Assembly: GCA_948146395.1 (NCBI GenBank)
Contig: OX411548.1
Location: 40,515,737 to 40,579,736, forward strand
Source: Fragum whitleyi
Taxonomy: Eukaryota > Mollusca > Bivalvia > Cardiida > Cardiidae
Length of the DNA stretch: 64,000 nucleotides
Reading direction: 5' to 3'
Shown: positions 1 to 16,934 of the stretch, in pieces
How the letters are laid out: every line of letters begins with the position of its first letter
Position numbering within the stretch: the first letter of the stretch is position 1
The notes under the pieces: generated by a model
Told to the model about the DNA's origin: nothing
Databases searched by the model: none
What the model saw: the letters and a program-made list of their open reading frames with translations, nothing else
Translations under genes and position numbers: made by a program

Positions 1-201
1 ATGCCATATGAATTTCATTGCAAATAAAGTTCTATGTAATTAATTCTCATTTCGTATATGCATTTTAACTATCGTGTTATGATTCAAAATGGAAAGTATG
101 GAGTTTACCATACTTTAACCGCGGAAGAAAAAAAAGCAGTAGAGACATCGTTTCGGCAAAACTATCATCCTTTTTCTTGAATGGCGTCTTTTCTTTTTTT
201 T

Positions 202-323
202 GATAACAACACATGGACATTTAACTTTGTTATTTTTGTAGGAGAGATGCAATTTGTTGAAACTCTGTTTCTGATAGATGGTTATTTATTACAAACACCA
301 ACTTCCTCATATTTTTTTTTCAG
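202..323 (+). pseudogene. Decayed exon-7 copy a of P450-1
   Basis: Weak full-length similarity to exon 7: GATAACAACACA at the start, ACTTTGTTA in the middle, then CTGATAGATGGTTATTTATT, ACAAACACCAACT and CATATTTTTTTTT, matching the exon segments that encode LTDEYLIQT and SDIFF. No frame is open through it. Its terminal T-run aligns with the pyrimidine tract of copy b. Inferred to be the oldest unit of a tandem exon triplication. Confidence 0.6.
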
Positions 324-478
324 ACAATATCCGACATTTCACCGACATACTGTTACTGGCTAGAGAAGAATGGCAGATGGTAGTGTGTGTGTGGGGGGGG
401 GGGGCAAGATGGCGGAGACTGTGACAGATAAATATCCTTCGCATTATCGCACAATCTCTCTATTCTTTTTTTTTTCAG
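324..478 (+). pseudogene. Decayed exon-7 copy b of P450-1
   Basis: After TTTTTTTTTCAG the sequence reads DNIRHFTDILLLAREE in frame, close to exon 7. It then breaks up around a TG/G homopolymer tract (about 382-404) and ends in a region matching the exon 3' half (GGCGGAGACTGTGACAGATA). The exon's terminal TATCTTTTTT aligns with TATTCTTTTTTTTTTCAG, the acceptor of the functional copy. The acceptor of this copy is still good, so aberrant inclusion is possible. Confidence 0.8.
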
Positions 479-5896
<5,418 letters not shown>

Positions 5897-5976
5897 AACT
5901 GAATTTAAAATGATTCATGTTTGAAATACAACCCATGACATCGATATGCAGAGATGATCATTGGGTAGCTCAAAAA

Positions 5977-6410
5977 TACTTAAAAAACATCGTGAAATTG
6001 ACATTCATCTGAAGCAAAACCATTCTAATTCGCTACCTCAGCGCTCCACCAATTCATTCCAATCACCCACTGAAACCATTCCAAAACGCTGCAAAATCAC
6101 TTAAATAAATGAGATCAACAACCACATTTGAAATAGAAATCGGTGGAAAATTTCCACGAGGTCACTGACATAATTGAACTTTGTAAGCGTAATCAGTGTG
6201 GTTCACGAAGACAAAGAACGCTTTTCATAGAACTTGTATGCATATTTTTAAGGGGGGGGTAATTAATATCGCTTATTTTGTTCATCTTGAACAAAATTAG
6301 CAGTGTTGGTTTACCTCCCTTTAATTTCACCCAAAAACTCGCTCCACACATTTATTCAATATCATTCCAAAAGCATTCATCTTGTCAATTTTACGATGTT
6401 CTTAACTGTA
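5977..6410 (+). mobile_element. Family-M MITE copy 3, in the P450-1 3' flank
   Basis: TA-bounded element: left end TACTTAAAAAACATCGTGAA, right end TTTTACGATGTTCTTAACTG followed by TA. The central part contains ATTAATATCGCTTATTTTGT and its near-complement. It contains AATAAA at 6104-6109, about 210 nt after the P450-1 stop and the first such hexamer I see, so the MITE may supply the poly(A) signal. Confidence 0.8.
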
Positions 6411-6719
6411 TATGGTCATGCAGACTGCAGTCATCCATCTACCCAAAATAAGTTATTTCGACCACTTAGAGTTGAATTGAATATACTCGAATTCGTTACT
6501 AAATGAAGATTTCGAATAGTCACAAAACCATCCGTTTCTGTTCGAAAGTTCTTATTTTCTTCCATTTATAATAGAATTCATCCGTCAACAAAGCGAATAA
6601 TAACGAATTACATAGGGGGTTACAGTTCGGTTTTTGTGTACGAGCATGTGTGTTGTATTGAGATAACGACTTCAGTACTTATATCTGCCATTTCTGACAT
6701 TTGCGAAACATAGTCTTAG

Positions 6720-7245
6720 ATAAGCTATTTCACATACACGCTCCGACAACTTCTGTGAAATCGGTGATGAAATCGGCGACTAGCGGCTGACAAGTCGACC
6801 ACTGATTGGTATACATGGGTCGGTCGTTTCAGAAGCGTGAGATCGCCGAAGTGTCGTTGGATTTATTTTCCTGTTGAAATCTACGAACTAGTCGAACACG
6901 TATTCCAGATTTGTTGGTGTCGGTATTACATCTAAGACTATTCCCAGCGATTGACCGGGCTTCAGCTGATTAACAGCTTCGCATCGACCGATTTTGATCA
7001 CACCACAGACGTTTTATTTGCCTTTTTTTGAAATTTGTTAGAAATCGGTGACAAGTCGTCGACGACATGTCGGCATACCGATATCGCATTCAGCTTAACC
7101 AATCATGATGCAATTTCTGCCTCATTGCTAGTAAAATAAATGAGACATCGTCACATCGGCGATTGTATATGCTTGCAAAATTTTAGTGTTTTTCTGATTT
7201 CTCCGACAGCCGGCCAACGCTACTTTTAGTGATAGCACGATGCCT
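6720..7245. repeat. Interspersed repeat with CGACAACTT / GATGAAATCGGC motifs
   Basis: Intergenic. The start CACATACACGCTCCGACAAC, then GGTGATGAAATCGGCGA, is matched in reverse complement near 42890-42940, and related CGAC/TCGGC words recur to about 7245. Probably a decayed TIR element. No ORF. Confidence 0.4.
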
Positions 7246-7277
7246 TCGCAATATCACTCGGGCGTTTCTGTGAATTA

Positions 7278-7830
7278 GTAATAATGATAATAATTATAAT
7301 TTAATCTTTATTTAAAGAAGGTAACATGTTAAGATACATATAACAACATCTTATATTCTACATGGCCTTCTAGCATTGAAAAATCAATAGAAAATTAAAT
7401 TATACATAAATATATCTATCTCACACATACACAAGCATTCCAACACAACCGCACACATTTCTCATCCGTTTCATTAACATATGCAAGAAATTAAATGAAA
7501 ACATTGAAACAATATATATATAATCATACATCGGACAGATACTTATTTTAATTTATTTTTTTAAGCATTTATTGGTTATCAAGATAATACACAGTGAGCC
7601 TCTTTTTAAATATTTTAAGTTTTGTTTCATTTCTTATGTCAAGTGGGATGTTGTTCCAAACTTGGACACTGTTATAGTTGAAACTATTTTTGTATATATT
7701 TGTTCTTGGAATTTTATTCAGAGTAAGATTTGTGCGCGTCTCAAAACTCAGCACATAGTTATCATTCCTAGAAGAAAGAAAACATTCTATAAGACTACTT
7801 TTTAAATATATAATGCATAGTTTTTAAACT
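7278..7830 (-). mobile_element. LINE (non-LTR retrotransposon) 3' fragment
   Basis: The reverse strand of 7569-7754 encodes the C-terminal tail typical of LINE ORF2 proteins: RTNIYKNSFNYNSVQVWNNI followed by PLDIRNETKLKIFKKRL. Downstream on that strand is an AT-rich 3' UTR ending in an ATTATTATCATTATTA tail near 7280. The element is 5'-truncated, as usual for LINEs, and has no catalytic domain left. Confidence 0.75.
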
Positions 7831-7948
7831 GTTTCGTTGTTGTTTTCCCCTAAAAGCCATCTTTATGTCGTCATGTAAACCCACGTGCTATTCAATACAA
7901 TCATAGGATTATGAAACAATCACCTTTATTCCCAACAGAAAGGTTTTT

Positions 7949-8871
7949 TTAGCTCACCTGAACACAAAGTGCTCAAGGTGAGCTATTGGGATCGTAGAAT
8001 GTCCGTCGTCCGTCGTCTGTCGTCCGTCGTCCGTCGTGCGTCGTGCGTCGTCCACAATTTCTTTAAACATTTTCTCCTCCTAAACCAGTGGGCCAATCTT
8101 GATGAAACTTGGCACGGATGTTCCTTGGGTCAAGCTCTACCAACATTGTTCAAATAAATGAAATCCACCCTTAACTTTCCCTTTACCCTATCAAAAAGGG
8201 TGAAAAAATGAAAATCTTTAAAAATCTTCTTGACCAGAAGGCAGACAGCTTTCATATTTGGTATGCAGCATCATCTAGTGGACCTCTACCAAGTTTGTTC
8301 ATATCAAGACCCTAGGATCATATTTGGGCTCCACCCGGGCGCAACCCTTAACATAGAATCAAAGAGCGAAAATCTTTTAAAATCTTATTTAATCGAAATC
8401 AGAGGGCACACTGCTTTCACTTTTGGTATGTAGCATCATCCAGTCGGCTCCTACCAAGTTTGTTCATATCAAGACCCTTGGGTCATATTTGGGCTCCACC
8501 CGGGTGCATCCCTTTCAGCTCATCTGAGCACGATGGGTAAAAATGGGAAAACCTTCAAAAATCTTTTTCTCTGAAACCAGAAGGCAGACAGCTTTCATAT
8601 TTAGAATGTAGCATCATCTTATGGACCTCTTCCAAGTTTGTTCATGTCAAAACCCTGGGGTTACTTTTTGGGTCCACCCGGGTGCATCACTTTTTACATA
8701 GAATCAAAGAGCAAAAAGGCATATCTGTCTTGATCTTCGCTGAAAACGTTCCATGGTATTGATCTTAGGCAATTATCTTCTTTTTGACATCTGCCTATCT
8801 AATTAATGTGATGTCCCAGGGGTCATAGAGACTCAGGTGAGCGATCTAGGACCCAGATGGTCCTCTTGTTT
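7949..8871 (+). mobile_element. HINE-like family A copies (two units in tandem)
   Basis: The first unit starts AGCTCACCTGAACAC with a hairpin to GTGCTCAAGGTGAGCT, followed by a GTCCGTCGTCC microsatellite and degenerate core units. At 8516 a second start, AGCTCATCTGAGCACGATGG, begins a short form running to 8871. The 3' end reads GACTCAGGTGAGCGATCTAG, then a hairpin and CCTCTTGTTTA. The short form is nearly identical to the reverse copy at 53987-54340. No coding capacity. Confidence 0.7.
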
Positions 8872-8971
8872 AGCCAGACAACAGATATTTGAAGTTTGTG
8901 AAGGTGGAAATTTAAGGTAAAATGTTTTTCAATGCTGATCGTACAACCGTAGCTATGATTTTGAATAAACA

Positions 8972-9195
8972 ATGGGCCAACTTATTTCTCGTCCGAAAGG
9001 GTCCCGATTTTGATGTTTTTTAGCCGGGCCACAATTAGAAACCAGCCCCTGTGTTCCGGCTGCAAAGCGGGGTATAATTAGAAAACGGTTTGTAACATCT
9101 TGTCAACCGGAACACAGGGGCTGGTTTCTAATTGTGGCCCGGCTGAAAAACAACCAAATCGGGCCCCACACGGGGGAGAAAATAAATTGGCCCAA
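8972..9195. mobile_element. Palindromic element with 38-bp perfect inner arms
   Basis: Inverted repeat: the outer arms TGGGCCAACTTATTTCTC / GAAAATAAATTGGCCCA are imperfect, and the inner arms starting AGCCGGGCCACAATTAGAAA are perfect for 38 bp. The centre is about 45 bp. Non-coding; probably a palindromic MITE. Confidence 0.75.
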
Positions 9196-9484
9196 TGAGT
9201 AACAATGACCTGCTTATGGTTAAAAACATGGTGAAATTGACTGACATTCAATCAAACCATTTCAGTCGATCAATTAGCACTCCATTCATTCATTCCAAAC
9301 ACTCACTCAAACCAGTCAAGAAAGCTTCAATACACTAAAGGTGGTAAGATCAACACACACACATTCATAATGAAAATCGTAGGAAAACCCACGATTTCAC
9401 TGACTTAATTGAATTTCGTAAGCGAATGGTGAGTTCTTAAAGACAAAGAAAGCTATTTAGAAAACCTATCTAAATATGCTTTAA

Positions 9485-11225
9485 AGCTACTCTTCCACAG
9501 ATTGAGAAACTGTGATTTTTGAAAATTTTCGTAAAATCAATCGGAAGTAACGAGCTCATCATTTTGAAGCCTTTAAAAAAATAAAAATCAATCCAGTAAT
9601 GCATGGAAGGAAAGACCGATATTCCTGAAATTTAGTGAAATTCATTCTGAAAAATGAAGCAACTACTAACGCCTAAAAAAATCTTCGATTTCGAGCAAAC
9701 TGTTTACGCATGTGCATTCTGCATGTTCGTCCTATTCAATCAAAGATTAAGGTAAAAGTATTTGAAAGCCTTAAACTTCTTACCAATACTTGCAAAAAAT
9801 GAAAGATTATTCAATGAAAGTAACGAATTTTAGCTCCACTGGCTGAAAGCCACTGGGGCTATTGTCATGGCGTTGTGTCTGTCCCGCGTCCGTCCGTACG
9901 TGCGTCCGTGCGCCCGGTCGTAAACATTTTCTTTAAAAATCTTCTCCTCAGAAACTCCTGGATGAGTTTCAATCAAACTTCACAGGTAATCCTCAGGTGA
10001 CCCTCTTTCAAAGTTGTTCAAGAAATTTTGATCCAATGAAAAACATGGATTTAATGGGCGTGGCTTATTTCCAAATATGGTAAAAAGTGAATTTTCTCAG
10101 ATTCTAATCAATGGATACTATTATAATTTTACATGAATGAACCTTTGGTGACCCTTTATCAGTCTACAAAAAATCATTGTAATCGGATGGAAAATATGCA
10201 TTTTATGGGCGGAGGTCATTTCTCTAAATGTTATATAGTGGAAACTTTGAAAATCATTTTCTCAGAATGTAACTGATGGATATCAACGAAATTCCACTGG
10301 GGTGATCCTTGAGTAACCCTTATCAGTCTACAATAAATCATTGTGATCAGATGGAAAATATGCATTTTTTGGCGGAGGTCATTTCTCTATATGTTATATA
10401 GTGGAAACTTTGAAAATCATTTTCTCAGAATTTAACTGATGGATATCAACCAAATTTCGCTTGGATGATCCTTGAGTGACCCTTTATCAGTCTACAATAA
10501 AACATTGTGATCAGATGGAAAATATGCATTTTATGGGCGGAGGTCATTTCTCTATTAAAGTGGAAACTTTGAAAATCATTTTCTCAGAATTTAATTTTTG
10601 GATATCAACCAAATTTCACTTGTACACTTGTATGATCCTTGAGTCATCCTTTATCAGTCTGCCAAAAATCATTGTGATCAGATGGAAAATATGCATTTTA
10701 TGGGTGGAGGTCATTTCTCTATATGTTATATAGTGGAAACTTTGAAAATCATTTTTTTAGAATCTAATTTTTGGATATCAACCAAATTTCACTTGAATGA
10801 TCCTTGAGTGACGCTTTATCAGTCTATTAAAAATTATTATGATTGGATGGAAAATATGTATTTTATGGGTGGAGGTTATTTCTCTATATGTTATATAGTT
10901 AAAACTTTGAAAATCATTTTCAACATCAGTAGAACCAAAAATATGTAAAAATCTAGTCAAAACTTTTATTGCTTTTACAAGAATTTCAAGCCTGTGGAGC
11001 GACTCAAGCCATTCATGGCTTTCTAGTGTAACATATAGACTCGAAATAAATAGACTGGATCCCTTACTGGTCTTGACGTTTCGAAAAAATAAGTTACAAA
11101 GCTTTTGAAATACATTGGTTTTGAGCAAATGCCCCTGGACCATTCTTAATCGTCTACAAATACACACATTTCCTATTCTAAGAACAAGTTTTGTATTTTG
11201 TCATAAAAGCTGTGAAAGAGCAGCT
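9485..11225. mobile_element. TTAA-flanked (piggyBac-like) non-autonomous element
   Basis: Terminal inverted repeats AGCTACTCTTCCACAG (9485-9500) and, reversed, AGCTGCTCTTTCACAG (11210-11225). TTAA duplications lie at 9481-9484 and 11226-11229. TTAA target duplication is diagnostic for piggyBac-type transposition. No transposase. The element carries a HINE-like family B copy (9831-11026) inside, giving three nesting levels. Confidence 0.75.
9831..11026 (+). mobile_element. HINE-like family B, copy 1, with 165-bp core repeats
   Basis: Starts AGCTCCACTGGCTGAAAGCC, then ACTGGGGCTATTGTCATGG and a GTCC-rich tract. About five tandem core units follow, with anchors GATGGAAAATATGCATTTT at about 10187, 10351, 10515, 10682 and 10847 (period 164-167 bp). 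The 3' end is CTGTGGAGCGACTCAAGCC then ATTCATGGCTTTCTAG, a subterminal complement of the 5' end followed by a hairpin. Confidence 0.75.
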
Positions 11226-11364
11226 TTAAAGGGACGTAATAATTATCGCTAATCTTGAACAAAATTAACGATAATAGATTACCTTCCCTGATTTTTAATA
11301 AAACCTCACCTATTTCAGAATCACTCACCTTGTCATTTTCACGATGTTGTTAAATGTACATTGA

Positions 11365-11720
11365 TAAAACAATTTTATCCTGATGTTGAACATATGGTGT
11401 GGGCTGATGTAGCCTCAAATGAGGGAGGTACATTGTGAGCATTGCTTGTTTAAAGGCTTCGGAGAAACCCAAGGTTTTGTCATATTCTTGGTGTTGGTGG
11501 GTGCCTATTTCAACCTTTGCCATATTTCTGTTGATATTCAAGATGACTTTGTGAAGCTTGGCATGTTTGTTCACCGCCACTAGAGCTATCCAGACTATCA
11601 AGGGGGTCACTCTGAATGCATTTTTGTTATAGTTATGCCCCCTTTTTGACTAAGTTTTTTTTGGCGTTATCCAGCACCTACAGCCGAGCGTTGGTACCCA
11701 CAGGCGGTGCTCCTATTTTG
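11365..11720 (+). repeat. HINE-like family D remnant
   Basis: The 3' end CCAGCACCTACAGCCGAGCG, then TTGGTACCCACAGGCGGTGC and TCCTATTT, matches the 3' ends at about 1135-1185 and 17125-17175. Just upstream is the shared text ATGCCCCCTTTTTGACTAAG. The left boundary is uncertain. Confidence 0.45.
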
Positions 11721-12334
11721 GGCAAGGAAAGGTTTGAAAATTGTCTTTGCATTATATCCTTTTGTTGTCATTTCTTAAGTCTAACCCTCCAGTTTAACGA
11801 GTGCGTCAATGGGAATTTCTAGTGCGTTATTTGATACATGTAAGAAGAGGTGAATTTTTAGGTCGGAAAATGTAATCATGTTTACATGTCAGTTTAGCGA
11901 CTATGTCCTAGCCAAGTTTTTCTCCCCCTGCCATAAATCTAATTCGCCTGTTATAAGGTCATATGTTGTCAAATTACTGTTGGGCTTATCAGGGCAATAA
12001 ATTTCTTCCTTCCCTGCTCAACACCAGGTGTATGACAAAGAAATATTTCAAGGTTATTGAAGTTTTAGGTCTTTAACACAAACACACATCTTCTGAACGA
12101 ATTGTATATTTAAAGTTACTTTCAACATTTTTCAAAAAAAATTATCTGTAATGTCTACATCTTTTTTTAACCCTTATACTCACAACAAATCTATCAATGA
12201 CTAATTAAACTGAAAGGTGACATAAATCACAAGCCAGAAAAACTTCTTTTGATGAAAAAAAAAAATGTATCGTCACATTTGAATTTGATGCTTTTTATGC
12301 CAAGCATCGATTTCCGATGAGGGGGCATATTGTT
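11721..12334. other. Intergenic sequence, no recognisable feature
   Basis: AT-rich intergenic DNA with short homopolymers. I see no exon-like, RNA-like or strong repeat signature. Confidence 0.5.
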
Positions 12335-14004
12335 TTAGCTCACCTGAGCACAACATTCTCAAAGAGAGCTTTAAGGATCACTCTGAGTCCATTGACCGTC
12401 GTCAACTATCTTAAATACTTCTTCTTCTCCTCCTGAACCACTGGGCTGAATTTCAACGAAACTTTACCGGAATGTTCCTTAGGTGACCCTTTTCAACTAG
12501 AAAGCCATGAATGGCTGGAGTCGCTCCACAGGCTTGAAATTCTTGTAATAGCAAAAGTTTTGACCAGATTTTTAGATATTTTAGGCTATATTTATGTTGA
12601 AAATGATTTTCAAGATTTCCACTGTATAACATAGAGAAATGACCTCCGCCCATAAAATACATATTTTTCATATGATTACAATAATTTTTTGGAGACTGAC
12701 AAAGGGTCACCCAAGGGTCATTCATGTAAAATTTAATTGGTATCTATCAATTAGACTCTGAGAAAACTCACTTTTCACCATATTTGGAAATAAGCCACGC
12801 CCATTAAATCCATGTTTTTAATTGGATCAAAATTTCTTGAACAATTTTGAAAGAGGGTAACCCAAGGATCATTCCTGTGAAGTTTGGTTGAAATTCATCC
12901 AGTAGTTTCTGAGAAGATTTTTAAAGAAAAAGTTTACGACTGGATGCAAGGACGGACGCAGGACTGACACAACGCCATGACAATAGTCCCAGTGGCCTTC
13001 GGCCAGTGGAGCTAAAATTGTTAGCAAATTTTTAATTTTGGCCAATATATATGGGCGTGGCAGGGCGCGGCATTTTTTCACTTTGGAATCTTTGAACGAC
13101 ATCTCCTCCTGAACCACTTGGTCAATTTCTGTGAAACTTTTATAAACTTTTAACTGAATTTTCCTTGGATGACCCCTTTCAACAATTGTTCTCGAAATTT
13201 TGATTGGCCCATAAATATGGGCATGGCAGGGCGAGGCTTATTTAAGACCAAAATCTTTGAACCACATCTCCTCCTGAACCATTGGGCTGAAATTTCATTG
13301 AATCTTTACCAGAATGTTCCTTTGGTGAGCTTGCTCAAAAATTGTTGGCTAAACTGAGCCTGAAATCTTTGAACGACATCTCCTCATGGACCATTGAGCC
13401 TATTTCAATGAAACTAAATACTGGGATGTTTCTTTAGTGGCCTTTTTAAAAAATTGTTCTGGAGATAATGATTGGCCCATAAATATGGGTGTTGCAGGGT
13501 TGGGTTTTTTTTTAGCCTGAAATCTTTGACCGATATCTCTTCCTGAACCACTGGGTGGATTTTAATGAAACTTTACCAGCGGGTTCCTTAGGTGACCCTT
13601 TTCAAAAATTGTTCGCAAAATTTTGATCAGCCTATAAATATGGGCATGACAGGGTGTGGCTTATTTTGAGCCTGAAATCTTTGAAAGACATCTCCTCCTG
13701 AACCACTGGGCCAATTTCAATGAAATTTTACCAGAAAGTTACTTGGGTGACCCTTTTCAAATTTGTTCGCGAAATTTTGATTGGCCCATAAATATGGGCG
13801 TGGCAGGGCGAGGCTTTTTTGAGTCTCCTCAGTAATGAATGGTTGGGCAGGGTCTATTTTCACTTTAAATGCTTGGAATAACATCTCATCGTCAACAAAT
13901 ATGCAATTTTGAATGAAATTTTGCCAGAAAGTTACTTGGATGACATCCACTGGACCAATAAAGTTCATGTGAGCGGTTTAGAGCCATTCAGGCCCTTTTG
14001 TTTA
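12335..14004 (+). mobile_element. HINE-like family E with about 155-bp core repeats
   Basis: Starts TTAGCTCACCTGAGCACAAC. The tandem core is CTCCTCCTGAACCACTGGG, then CAATGAAACTTTACCAG, GTGACCCTTTTCAAAAATTG and CCCATAAATATGGGCGTGGC, repeated about six times. The 3' end is CATGTGAGCGGTTTAGAGCC, then ATTCAGGCCCTTTTGTTT, the inverted subterminal motif plus hairpin plus T-rich end. A family-B copy is inserted in reverse at about 12496-13012. Confidence 0.7.
12496..13012 (-). mobile_element. HINE-like family B, copy 2, inserted in family E
   Basis: Reverse orientation: begins AGAAAGCCATGAATGGCTGG (3' hairpin) and ends GGCCAGTGGAGCT (5' end). It interrupts a family-E unit between CTTTTCAA and AAAATTG. 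The joined sequence matches intact neighbouring units with no target duplication, which is Helentron-like behaviour. Confidence 0.75.
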
Positions 14005-14169
14005 TTTGTTTGTTTGACTGAAAGTTCCCCCCCCCCTCCCCCCATCCCAAAGCTTTTTACATTGGCCATAACTTTTGATTGGTCTGGAAAAGAGCCTTCA
14101 TATTTCACACGTGTAAAGCTTGTGATAAGAGCTTTCTGTTTGTACTCTATGTCCGATTGACCTGAAACT

Positions 14170-14560
14170 TATTAGTTTTATTCCTCTCATGGTTGCAGAG
14201 TTCATTGCACAAACAGTGTTACTCTATCTAGATTATTTTTAGAGTTACTGTCCTTTGTTGATTTGCATACTTGGATTTTATCCGGACAATATCTCTGAAA
14301 GTATAATGATCTTGAAACTTATTAGGCTGATAGATCAACGGTATTGATGCAAAGTGTATTGCATAAGAACAGTTACTCTATGTAGCCTTTTTTAGTTCTT
14401 GTCCTTTGGTTTTAACAACTGGATTTTGTTTGGAGCATATCTCTGATAGAGTATTAACAGTGATTGTGAAATTTTTTAGGTGGATATATCTCATTAAGGG
14501 AAAGTACTGTGAACAAGAACTGTAACTCTACCTAGCTAAGCTTTTGAGTAATTGGCTTTC
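14170..14560 (+). repeat. Degenerate tandem repeat, about 185-bp unit, three copies
   Basis: Recurring text CTTGAAACTTATTAG / CTCTATCTAGATTATTTTTAG / CTGGATTTTGTTTGGAGCATA at about 14160, 14305 and 14450. It directly follows the family-E end and a C-rich tract at 14028-14043. Function unknown. Confidence 0.5.
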
Positions 14561-15000
14561 GTTACTAATCACCCGACGATCTGTTAATCATTTGAACAGG
14601 ATTAACAAATCTGGTTGACACAATGACTCCTGTATTACGTTCAAACTAAGCCAATTTTCTTTAGGAAAATGACGGCTTGAAAGTCCACTGTCACATATTT
14701 AGACATCATGTTACTTGTAATTTGAAAAGTAACTTTATGTAAGTTTGTACCAATAAAGAATATTGCCGAATCAACTATAACTCGTAAAGTGTCCTTCAGT
14801 TTTAATTTCCAAATTTTATCTTCATACAGACAGGTTTCAACCAAATGGGTACTCTAGTTCATTTTGGAATCAACAATTGTATCCTTGTGAACTTTTGTTG
14901 ATAGTGTTGTCAAGCAAGGCATACTGTCTCGGGAAGCATCATTATTTTATCCCATACATGTGGCTACATGGTTGTTCTACCAATAATAGCAAAAAAAGGT
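14561..15000. other. Intergenic sequence, no recognisable feature
   Basis: AT-rich sequence with no exon, repeat or RNA signature that I can support. Confidence 0.5.
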
Positions 15001-15005
15001 AAACT

Positions 15006-15868
15006 AAAAAGCCATGAATGGCTTGAATCGCTCCACAGGCTTGATATTCATGTAACAGCAAATAAAAGTTTTGACTAGATTTTTAGATATTCTGGGTTCT
15101 ACTGATGTTGAAAATGATTTTCAAAATTTCCACTATAGCATATATAAAGCCATATAACATATAGAGAAATGACCTCTGCTCACAAAAGACATATTATTCA
15201 TCCAATCAAAATGATATTTGGCTGCATGATAATGGTGCACCAAAGGATCCTACCAATAATGTTTGATTGATATCTATTCGTAATATACTGAGAAAATGAT
15301 TTTCAAAATTTCCACTATATAACAAATAATGAAATGACATCCGCCCATAAAATACATATTTTACATCCGATCACAAAATTTTTTGTAGACTGAAAAAGGG
15401 CCACTCAAGGATCATTCCAGTGAAATTTGGTTGATATCCATCACTTACATTCTGAGAAAATGATTTTCAAAGTTTCCACTATATAACATATAGAGAAATG
15501 ACCTCCGCCCATAAAATGCATATTTTCCATCAGATCACAATGGTTTTTTTAAGAGTGATAAAGGGTCACCCAAGGATCATTCATGTAAAATTTAATTGGT
15601 ATCCATTGATTAGAATCTGAGAAAACTCACTTTTTACCATATTTGGAAATTAGCCACGCCCATTAAATCCATTTTTTTCATTGGATCAAAATTTCTTGAA
15701 CAACTTTGAATGAGGGTCACCCAAGAATCATTCCTGTGAAGTTTGGTTGAAATCCATCCAATAGTGTCTGAGGAGAAGATTTTTAAAGAAAAGTTTACGA
15801 CCACACGCACGGACGCATGACGGACACAACGCCATGACAATAGCCCCAGTGGCTTTCAGCCAGTGGAG
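15006..15868 (-). mobile_element. HINE-like family B, copy 3
   Basis: Reverse orientation. It begins with the 3' hairpin AAAAGCCATGAATGGCTT and CGCTCCACAGGC, contains core units (CCTCCGCCCATAAAATGC; AACATATAGAGAAATGACC), and ends CAGTGGCTTTCAGCCAGTGG then AGC. It matches copies at 9831 and 12496. Confidence 0.75.
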
Positions 15869-16560
15869 CGAGAAACAGTGTGATAAAAAAGATGTTGATT
15901 CTTTATATATTGGGTATCTTTCCAGCAATGTTATCCCGATATGACTATTTTACTAAACGCGAAGAATTTATGAATCATATGTTCAAAATAAATACTGACT
16001 CACCATTAGTGCATCCAGTGCCTTTAGCGCCTTGATTCTAATGAAATTTTACTACGGTTTTCATTCAGCATCAAAAGGGTTGATATTATCTAGGTTATAA
16101 GGGATATACAAAAATACAGAATAATATTAATATGTTGAAAAAGATGTAGAATCAGTTTTAAAAATCCCGTTACTTTCCAGTGGGTCTATATCAAAACACT
16201 TGTAAAGAATAAAATCTGGTTAAATAATATAACTGTCCTCTGTCAGCAGCCTATCTTAGTTATAATTAAGATTTATGGCCAGCATCAAGTAACAATTGCT
16301 ACAGGTCGACAATTCTGATAAAAGAGATAAAGCACAGAAACTGTTTGAGTAAAATCTACTCGTTTTCAGGACATAGTCGTCTTACTGATGTGATACAAAC
16401 GCAGTGAATATGCCTACTTTTTATATGCCTATGTACTGATTTAGTTCTGCAGAATGCAGAAAGAACATCTAATTTTCTATATCATCGGAACCTAAGTTGT
16501 TTCGTCATGACACCCGCTATGGAATTACGAAATCAATATCGATCGTGTCGAGATTGAGAG
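15869..16560. other. Intergenic sequence, no recognisable feature
   Basis: No coding or strong repeat signature. AT-rich. Confidence 0.45.
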
Positions 16561-16568
16561 AGCACGTT

Positions 16569-16647
16569 TCGATGGCTCAGTGCGAAACGGTTGTAACTCC
16601 CTATATGCTTATAGGTAGTTATAACTGTTTCGCGCTTAACCATCGAT
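16569..16647. repeat. Family-P palindrome, copy 1
   Basis: Inverted repeat: CGATGGCTCAGTGCGAAACG, GTTGTAACTCCCTATA, then a complementary arm ending AACTGTTTCGCGCTTAACC and ATCGA. Other copies are at 17375-17450 and 58151-58258. Confidence 0.75.
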
Positions 16648-16934
16648 TTTCATGCCTGAGTCTGGTATCTCGTTCTTTATTTAGAATCTGTGTGTTTTCC
16701 ATTTTTGCTGCTTCATAATATATTGGAAATAGATGCGAAGTTAATTCAGTCTAAAGGGAACGGATAATATTGAATAATCGTGACACTATAAATAAAGCTG
16801 AGGACGGCGTAGATTCGTTTAAAGGGTGACATTAGACTGAACAAGCGTATGTATTCATTTTTGTCTTATTCTTGTTTGTAAAAGATTAAAAGAAAAGTTT
16901 TAGGTCGGTTGTTTTTGGAGCAAACCTGAGGCAT

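Larger units (their letters stand above)
9216..11358 (+). mobile_element. Family-M MITE copy 4, split by a TTAA element
   Basis: Left part 9216-9480 (ACATGGTGAAATTGACTGAC; ACGATTTCACTGACTTAATT). Right part 11230-11358 (AGGGACGTAATAATTATCGC; GTCATTTTCACGATGTTGTT). Removing 9485-11225 plus one TTAA restores a continuous family-M sequence. Confidence 0.75.

Noticed and set aside
11350..11610. 86-codon minus-strand open frame
   Set aside because: It overlaps the MITE right end and a family-D remnant; no domain recognised.
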